Part shown: positions 36,567 through 40,995 of the stretch, in pieces
How the letters are laid out: each line of letters opens with the position of its first letter
Position numbering within the stretch: position 1 is the stretch's first letter
IMG/VR virus record: IMGVR_UViG_3300005663_000102
Coordinates: 1 to 40,995 of that record
Origin: a virus
Length of the DNA: 40,995 nt
Direction: 5' to 3' (one strand)
The notes under the pieces: model-generated
Told to the model about the DNA's origin: nothing
Databases searched by the model: none
The model's input: the letters and a program-made list of their open reading frames with translations, nothing else
Program-made: the position numbers and the translations under genes

Positions 36567-37435
36567 CTTTTCTCATATTCCACGCAAAATGTCTCAAAAT
36601 CATACTTGGCGAATGTCCAGAATTGGTTACACCATTCAGCTAGTCTTATATATTGTTTCTCTCTTGGGGTGTTCTCATGCCTCATAATGTAAGGGCGACA
36701 GTCGAGCTTCCGCAGTAGATTACAACGTTGTAAATCTTGTTCGAAGGTAGTATTAAAGCCGACCAAAACATAGAAGAAAATATACTTCCGCTTGTAGTGT
36801 TGGCGAAGCAGGGCAATTTTCTCTCTAACTATTGGCTCTAATTCAGGATAATCAAAGGCAAATCGAACACCGCCCTTTAACCTAACTTCATTTAGCAACT
36901 TAATTATGCGAACTGTCAATAAGCGAATGTCCATACCTTGATTCCAATCAATAGCCAGTGATTCTCTTATCGCTTGCCTGGCTATCTTTTCAAAGTGGTC
37001 TTCATCGGCATAGGGATTATTGTCATAAAGCACCACCCATTCATTTTTACCATCCCAAACATCATAAATGTCCCCAATAGCATGCCAATATCCTTCCTTG
37101 CGTCGTACAATACAAAAGGGGCAATTGCGGATACACCCCAAAGAAGTATAACCGTAGTTTATATGTGGCTTTACGCCCTCAATCTCTTGTGGTAATTTTA
37201 TATCTAGGTCGAACCCACTACCGCCAGCCATAATATTGGGGTGCAACCCTAATAAATTCTCTACTTTTTGTTTATTCTTGGTGAATATACAAGAGGCATA
37301 AACCTTGTCCGCATTATAGATATCCATAGGTGAACCCCATAGAACACTATCGCCTTGCTGAGCGTGCCACATGGCTATTTTATGGAGTGCGATATTGGGT
37401 AGCTTACTATCTATATTCAAAAGCAATATGTTCAT
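36563..37435 (-). CDS. Radical SAM protein with B12-binding-like N-terminus
   Basis: 290 residues. The N-terminal 90 residues resemble a Rossmann-like B12-binding domain (MNILLLNIDSKLPNIALHKI, then DKVYASCIF). The radical SAM core has Cys-x3-Cys-x2-Cys at 101, 105 and 108 (SLGCIRNCPFCIV), which binds the 4Fe-4S cluster that cleaves S-adenosylmethionine. Glycine-rich strands follow (GMDIRLLT, RFAFDYPEL, FFYVLVGFN). The chain is short, about the core size. The substrate is unknown. A Cys-rich small protein is co-translated with it. Confidence 0.85.
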   Translation of the reverse strand: MNILLLNIDSKLPNIALHKIAMWHAQQGDSVLWGSPMDIYNADKVYASCIFTKNKQKVENLLGLHPNIMAGGSGFDLDIKLPQEIEGVKPHINYGYTSLGCIRNCPFCIVRRKEGYWHAIGDIYDVWDGKNEWVVLYDNNPYADEDHFEKIARQAIRESLAIDWNQGMDIRLLTVRIIKLLNEVRLKGGVRFAFDYPELEPIVREKIALLRQHYKRKYIFFYVLVGFNTTFEQDLQRCNLLRKLDCRPYIMRHENTPREKQYIRLAEWCNQFWTFAKYDFETFCVEYEKR

Positions 37436-37475
37436 ACTTCCACCTTTACTCGCTTCTTCCTATCACCAACTAGAG

Positions 37476-38444
37476 TTATTCATATAATTTACCACCATAC
37501 ATAAGGGCATGTCCCAGAATCGGTATCTGCTCGGTCAGAAATCTCTTTTTACCTAGAAAATGAACTAATGAAAAGCCATGCACCCAGTTGGGATTTTGTA
37601 TCCAGTCAGGGTAGAGTGAGCATAAACAAAAGTTCTCCCACCAACCCCATACGCCAAACCTATCTCGCTTATAGAAAGAACCACCGCGATGACAATGCCC
37701 ACATACCCCACAGCCACCATGCTTCTCATACATTCTCTTGGCTGTATATCCAGAGTGAATACTGGCAATATCACCATGAAGAACAAGGAATATATCGTTT
37801 ATCATTAACCCGCATTCATAAGGGATATAATCAATCTCATAAGCGTCTAAATCAAAAAGCTCTGTAATGCTGAGGCAAGTTAGAGAGGATAGTTCGGGGG
37901 CTTTTGTCCATAGAAACTTCTGCCATCTCTCTTCGTGATTACCTGCTATTAGTTTCTTCTTTGTGTTGGGCAGTATCTTCTTATGTCTTTCAAACATTGC
38001 CTTGGTATTATTGACATCAGATTGTAAGTCAACTACTCTTTTCGGGTCTTTATCGAACTTTGAAATCTGGTAGAAATCGCACATATCCCCACCATATATC
38101 AAATAATCAGGTTGGACTTCCACTAATAAATCTTCTACTAATTGCAAAACCTTATTGTCCTGATAGGGATTATGGGTATCTCCAATAATCGCTACTGTCT
38201 TCAATTCACCATTAAGATGTAAATTGAGGGGTACGTTGGATTTTACCCCCGTTGAAGAAGGGATGGGATATGTCGCCACTCTTCTTAATTTGAAATGGCG
38301 ATAAACAGCATCCTTGAAGGTGCCAATCGTAGAATAACCACAAGTTTCTGACCAGCTTTCGATTTGCTCCCTGGTAGCAGTGGGATAGAAAGCCATAATC
38401 TCTTCGGCTAAAGCAGTCCCTCTTTCTGGTAAAAAACTATCCAT
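37476..38444 (-). CDS. Calcineurin-like metallophosphoesterase
   Basis: 322 residues from the ATG at 38444 (GGAG upstream; a TTG 21 bases earlier is possible). The five metal-binding motifs are in order: AIIGDTHNPY (about 86-95), YGGDMCDFY (about 117-125), AGNHEER (about 167-173), LHGD, and GHCH. An N-terminal HTH-like segment (TREQIESWSETCGYSTIGTF) precedes them. Enzymes of this class hydrolyse phosphodiesters with two metals; phage members may process DNA ends or nucleotides. Confidence 0.9.
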   Translation of the reverse strand: MDSFLPERGTALAEEIMAFYPTATREQIESWSETCGYSTIGTFKDAVYRHFKLRRVATYPIPSSTGVKSNVPLNLHLNGELKTVAIIGDTHNPYQDNKVLQLVEDLLVEVQPDYLIYGGDMCDFYQISKFDKDPKRVVDLQSDVNNTKAMFERHKKILPNTKKKLIAGNHEERWQKFLWTKAPELSSLTCLSITELFDLDAYEIDYIPYECGLMINDIFLVLHGDIASIHSGYTAKRMYEKHGGCGVCGHCHRGGSFYKRDRFGVWGWWENFCLCSLYPDWIQNPNWVHGFSLVHFLGKKRFLTEQIPILGHALMYGGKLYE

Positions 38445-38544
38445 GTCTACTCCATTTTTCACCAAGCAGACAGCTTACTATAAAACCAATAAGAAAAAGA
38501 AGTAGACCGAATGTAATGATTTGTTCTAATGTGGTTTCAATCAT
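38437..38544 (-). CDS. Tiny membrane protein (35 aa)
   Basis: A 35-residue frame starting MIETTLEQIITFGLLLFLIG with a single hydrophobic span (ITFGLLLFLIGFIVSCLL) and a short basic tail. GGAGGCAAGAA precedes the ATG, and it overlaps both neighbours by a few bases. It may be a membrane effector; function unknown. Confidence 0.65.
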   Translation of the reverse strand: MIETTLEQIITFGLLLFLIGFIVSCLLGEKWSRHG

Positions 38545-38675
38545 TTCTTGCCTCCATTAAGTTTTTTCCTCTTAGCTACTGGGTTAAATTTCCTGTTAAG
38601 GTTCTTTCTAGCAGAGTCTAAATTCCCAGTAATTACAATACCTAGTTCCTTTAGTTGCTCTTTGCGTTTATCCAT
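38541..38675 (-). CDS. Small basic protein (44 aa)
   Basis: A 44-residue frame starting MDKRKEQLKELGIVITGNLD, Lys-rich (KRKKLNGGKK at the end). The 4-base ATGA overlap with the next gene suggests coupling. Probably nucleic-acid-binding; no family is recognised. Confidence 0.6.
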   Translation of the reverse strand: MDKRKEQLKELGIVITGNLDSARKNLNRKFNPVAKRKKLNGGKK

Positions 38676-38940
38676 CTAATCCCGCCTCTTTTAATGCTTC
38701 TCGGTATTTATGATAGTCAGGAACAAGGTAAGCAGTATTATCCATTCTCTTAACTTCCTTACCTACGCCCAAAAGTGCTTTCTTGAGTTGGGCTTGGGCT
38801 ACCCTTGCGAAACATGAATCTAACTCACTAGGCTTTTTTAGTTTCCATTCACGAGTCCTATTCCTTGCCCATATCTTCCTGCTTTCTATCGCATAAGCCT
38901 CTCGTTCTATTTCTATCTCCTCATCTCTCAGTCTTATCAT
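38668..38940 (-). CDS. Hypothetical protein in replication cluster (90 aa)
   Basis: 90 residues from the ATG at 38940, behind GGAGGGTTAAG; upstream in-frame codons overlap the ATPase stop and are unlikely to be used. The chain is basic and helical (MIRLRDEEIEIEREAYAIES, then RNRTREWKLKKPSELDSCF). It directly follows the ATPase and may be its partner. Function unknown. Confidence 0.65.
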   Translation of the reverse strand: MIRLRDEEIEIEREAYAIESRKIWARNRTREWKLKKPSELDSCFARVAQAQLKKALLGVGKEVKRMDNTAYLVPDYHKYREALKEAGLDG

Positions 38941-38941
38941 C

Positions 38942-39814
38942 TTAACCCTCCTCTTTGCCAAGTGGCATAATATTAACGAATTTTTCACCACCCACTAGCT
39001 TAAACGACCACCGTAAACCATCGGGGTTGACATCTCTATCCACCCATGATTTGCCCTTCAGGATTTTTAGAATCCCACCCTCCATAGAAACAACCATTCT
39101 TGGTAATTGCTTGGCCCAATCTTTTCCATAAGGCAAGTCTCTCCCCTCTGGCTTCTGTAGCATAACAATCCATATACCAGTAGTTAGCATATCCCTAAGT
39201 TCTCTAAGTAAAGTTCTAATCTCCCAAATGTTTTCAGGGGATTCTAGGTAGTCAATAATATTGAGAGCATCTGGTTCACCCACATCGGCAAAATCAAAAC
39301 TCTTGGAACGAATTAAATCGTCTGGCCACTCTTGAAAGTTGGAGTATTGAGATAATCTCTCATATAATTCTGCCTCACTATTCTCGGTATCAAACAAAAC
39401 AATCTTATGCTTCTTCCAGTTAAGGTCTACAATGTTATGAGCAATAGCGGTCTTGCCTGCTTGTGGCGACCCCCCAAAAATAATAACGCTCCTGCGTGGG
39501 GTTTTCACATACTCTTCCAAGCCAAAGGGATACTTAATATCAAACCATCCCCCAGGATTAGCGTGCTTAAAATTCAGTATGTCGTAATCCCTATCAATAA
39601 CCTGATAAAACCTGTCTCTCTTTTTAAGTTTGGGCTGTTGTTTGGTAGTTTCATAATAGAGTTTCTTGGAAAGAGCATCCCTGGTTTCCCTCTCCCTCCA
39701 ATCATAGTATCTGGCAATATCATCAAAGGTGAAACGCTCATCTAGCCGCAAGAGAAACCACTCATCAACCCTTAGTGATACCTTCTTATATACTCCGTCT
39801 GTGGGTTCATCCAT
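38942..39814 (-). CDS. RecA/AAA-type ATPase, replication-associated
   Basis: 290 residues. The N-terminal 55 residues hold an HTH-like helix pair (TFDDIARYYDWRERETRDAL). The core has Walker A GGSPQAGKTA (114-123), a following strand IVLFDTENS, and a second strand IWIVMLQKPEG that would carry the Walker B position. It resembles KaiC/RecA-type helicase-like proteins, possibly a helicase loader. Seven phased TTGTAT repeats lie between its ATG and the upstream gene, a common arrangement for replication initiators. Confidence 0.8.
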   Translation of the reverse strand: MDEPTDGVYKKVSLRVDEWFLLRLDERFTFDDIARYYDWRERETRDALSKKLYYETTKQQPKLKKRDRFYQVIDRDYDILNFKHANPGGWFDIKYPFGLEEYVKTPRRSVIIFGGSPQAGKTAIAHNIVDLNWKKHKIVLFDTENSEAELYERLSQYSNFQEWPDDLIRSKSFDFADVGEPDALNIIDYLESPENIWEIRTLLRELRDMLTTGIWIVMLQKPEGRDLPYGKDWAKQLPRMVVSMEGGILKILKGKSWVDRDVNPDGLRWSFKLVGGEKFVNIMPLGKEEG

Positions 39815-39818
39815 TTAG

Positions 39819-39896
39819 TTGTATCTCCTTGTATATTTTGTATCCGCTTGGGTGTGTTTGTATGAAAGTTGTATAGAATTTGTATGAGTTTTGTAT
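39819..39896 (-). repeat. Seven phased TTGTAT repeats (iteron-like)
   Basis: TTGTAT occurs on the plus strand at 39819, 39829, 39838, 39858, 39869, 39880 and 39891 (ATACAA on the coding strand), steps of 10, 9, 20, 11, 11 and 11 bp, so all lie on one face of the helix. An inverted copy follows at 39917-39922. They cover the leader and ribosome site of the ATPase gene. An iteron-type origin, a repressor operator, or an mRNA binding site are all possible. Confidence 0.75.
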
Positions 39897-39940
39897 GGAC
39901 AAGGCTAGAATTCTCAATACAAGACCTCCTATATACTATA

Positions 39941-40213
39941 TTAAATAATATCTTTCTTATAAGAGAGCTTCTTCTTCTGTTCGATAACCTTTTTAAGATT
40001 TTCTTCTAGGGATACGATTCTTTCCTGTAATCGCATAGCTTTTCTATCAAGATGTATGTGAGTATGTGTATGAATAGTTTGTTTCTCAGGAATCTTTTCC
40101 TCTTCAGGGTATGTGGGGTAGGACTGAAACTTACTTCTCCAAGCCTCCAGCCTAGCTCTGGCTTCGTATATTTCTACCCATTGTTCTCGGGTGAAAAGGG
40201 GTTTAGTATTCAT
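39941..40213 (-). CDS. Coiled-coil protein before iterons (90 aa)
   Basis: 90 residues. An N-terminal basic helix (REQWVEIYEARARLEAWRSK) is followed by a Glu-rich linker, a His/Thr-rich stretch (HTHTHIHLD), and a C-terminal coiled coil (LQERIVSLEENLKKVIEQKK). The start directly follows the 34-bp repeat. It is a candidate for the protein that binds the downstream repeats, but no known DNA-binding fold is seen. Confidence 0.6.
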   Translation of the reverse strand: MNTKPLFTREQWVEIYEARARLEAWRSKFQSYPTYPEEEKIPEKQTIHTHTHIHLDRKAMRLQERIVSLEENLKKVIEQKKKLSYKKDII

Positions 40214-40215
40214 AA

Positions 40216-40249
40216 TTCTATATCACTCTCTACTTCATTGCCCCAACTT
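40216..40249 (-). repeat. 34-bp dispersed repeat, copy 2
   Basis: The minus strand is identical over 34 bases to plus 32374-32407. Here it covers the end of the 64-aa gene (stop TAG) and the leader of the 90-aa gene, whose ATG is 3 bases after it. Confidence 0.85.
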
Positions 40250-40424
40250 TGATATGTCCATCCTCATCCCATCTCGGTTCACCGAATGTTTGACTATAAT
40301 AGAGTTCTACCATAGTAAAATGTCCCTTCTTTTTATGGTGTATTGCAGCAACTCCCATAGCATTTTTACCCTCAGTCTTCCAATCGCACTCAGTACACCA
40401 AGCATTAGCGTCTAGTAGGTGCAT
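40230..40424 (-). CDS. Small zinc-finger-like protein (64 aa)
   Basis: 64 residues with CTEC (10-13) and HHKKKGH (29-35), spacing that fits a single C2H2 zinc finger (WCTECDWKTEGKNAMGVAAI HH). The remainder is acidic beta. AGGAGGAGA precedes the ATG. The stop codon lies in the 34-bp repeat. Function unknown. Confidence 0.65.
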   Translation of the reverse strand: MHLLDANAWCTECDWKTEGKNAMGVAAIHHKKKGHFTMVELYYSQTFGEPRWDEDGHIKVGAMK

Positions 40425-40436
40425 CTTCTCCTCCTT

Positions 40437-40598
40437 TCAGCATATATTATCTTCTTTATCTCTCGGCATTTTCCCTATTAACATATCTTCTATGTCCTGT
40501 TTCTTTAAGGTAATATCTACCCATTCTCCATTTGAGTGATAATTCTTACTATGTCGGATTAAGTATCGGGCGATTATTTCTAAGAGTATTTTATCCAT
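40437..40598 (-). CDS. Hypothetical protein (53 aa)
   Basis: 53 residues from the ATG at 40598, which overlaps the end of the NinG-like gene; the frame is open 54 bases further upstream but the local GGAG favours this start. The sequence MDKILLEIIARYLIRHSKNY, then ITLKKQDIEDML, is helical. Function unknown. Confidence 0.55.
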   Translation of the reverse strand: MDKILLEIIARYLIRHSKNYHSNGEWVDITLKKQDIEDMLIGKMPRDKEDNIC

Positions 40599-40968
40599 CC
40601 TCCATCTCCTTAATTTTCTCTTTAAGGATAGCTTCAGTCTGAACATCATCACGTTTTTTATAGGTATTTGAGCGAATGGTTAATTCTTCGAAACCCTTTT
40701 GTCCCAATCTGGTTATCATATATTCGGTGTAATCAGCACGCTCCTCTCCTCCCCATCGTCTATGACACGGCATATTGCACAGAAGGGTTACATTGTCATC
40801 GTCATATCTTGTGGCCTCTCTGCTCCGTCCGTAATAATGGCTCACCCCCAGGTTGTATAAGGAACCATCCTCATCGTATTGTCTACCGCACTTCTGGCAG
40901 GTGTAGTTAAATCTAAACCTCTGTATCTGCGTAAATAATCGGTCAGTTTTTCTCAATTTGATTTTCAT
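40591..40968 (-). CDS. NinG/Rap-like HNH protein
   Basis: 125 residues with DRLFTQIQRFRFNYTCQKCG (Cys-x2-Cys), then VSHYYGRSREATRYDDDNVT, LLCNMPCHRRW (Cys-x3-Cys-His) and YTEYMITRLGQKGFEELTIR. This order is that of the NinG/Rap recombination family, which cuts branched DNA or assists Red-type recombination. The histidine in SHYYG matches the family pattern. It starts next to a diverged copy of the dispersed repeat and overlaps the next gene by 8 bases. Confidence 0.85.
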   Translation of the reverse strand: MKIKLRKTDRLFTQIQRFRFNYTCQKCGRQYDEDGSLYNLGVSHYYGRSREATRYDDDNVTLLCNMPCHRRWGGEERADYTEYMITRLGQKGFEELTIRSNTYKKRDDVQTEAILKEKIKEMEDG

Positions 40969-40995
40969 AACTCTATATCCTTTACTTCATTGCCC
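40965..40995 (-). repeat. Diverged copy of dispersed leader repeat, cut by window edge
   Basis: The minus strand reads GGGCAATGAAGTAAAGGATA, then TAGAGTTATGAAA. Compared with the 34-bp repeat it keeps the ATGAAGTA core and the ATATAGA end, with a 3-base shorter middle. The NinG-like ATG lies at its end, as in copy 2. Confidence 0.7.

Noticed and set aside
39819-39896. Reading the TTGTAT repeats as DnaA boxes
   Set aside because: DnaA boxes are TTATNCACA-type nonamers; these hexamers do not match, so a phage or other protein is more likely.
1-40995. CRISPR array or known anti-CRISPR
   Set aside because: No regularly spaced 25-35 bp repeats with unique spacers are seen. The short TTGTAT and TGGACAT arrays are far too short, and no small protein matches an anti-CRISPR family by eye.
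1-40995. Integrase, classical repressor, endolysin
   Set aside because: No tyrosine or serine integrase, CI-like repressor or lysin motif is found on either strand, so lifestyle cannot be decided.

Overview
The window is a stretch of a tailed double-stranded DNA bacteriophage or prophage genome (Caudoviricetes-like). The support is a packaging and head module in order (large terminase, portal, scaffold, HK97-type coat protein), tail-fibre and carbohydrate-binding proteins, many tiny overlapping genes, HNH and GIY-YIG endonucleases, and no ribosomal or metabolic genes. No tape-measure, sheath or baseplate gene is seen. A 1302-residue protein with hydrophobic patches follows the portal, so a short-tailed (podovirus-like) particle is the best guess. 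No integrase, classical repressor, DNA polymerase or endolysin could be recognised. The host cannot be named from the sequence; the ordinary -35/-10 promoters, Shine-Dalgarno sites and intrinsic terminators point to a bacterium of moderate GC.

Layout, left to right. (1) 1-1661, minus: a small operon (YopX-like, HTH, ABA-sandwich-like and zinc-ribbon proteins) with its own TTGACA-17-TATTTT promoter and a boxA-like, highly structured leader. (2) 1712-1903, minus: a free-standing structured small RNA with promoter and terminator; its terminator probably also ends the structural operon. (3) 1978-18006, minus: the virion operon, from scaffold and coat protein through paralogous decoration proteins, lectin-like proteins, adaptor, beta-propeller and fibre proteins, to small membrane proteins that may act in lysis. 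A family of about 130-residue proteins is inserted three times. (4) 18046-18390: a control knot with paired TGGACAT repeats in front of the virion operon, a terminator, and a separately transcribed tRNA-Leu-like RNA with expanded arms. (5) 18379-30539, minus: the packaging operon (DUF5681 protein, small genes, terminase, portal, 1302-aa protein, Com-like zinc finger).

(6) 30629-33491, plus: a divergent, probably early, operon with a TTGACA-17-TAAAAT promoter, a second boxA-like structured leader, an ASCH-domain protein and small proteins, ending at an intrinsic terminator. (7) 33508-36036: small genes on both strands around an operator-rich divergent promoter, with GIY-YIG and HNH nucleases. 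(8) 36037-40995, minus: a replication/metabolism cluster with a radical-SAM protein, a metallophosphoesterase, a RecA/AAA-type ATPase preceded by seven helically phased TTGTAT repeats, and a NinG-like HNH protein.

Regulation is the most unusual aspect. Several promoters place an extended -10 box (TGTGKTATAAT-like) exactly 6 bp before the ATG, which predicts leaderless mRNAs. Two operons on opposite strands share a boxA-like leader followed by large RNA folds, which suggests processive antitermination. A 34-bp sequence is repeated exactly, 8 kb apart, on opposite strands. All function calls come from reading motifs by eye; no database search was run.
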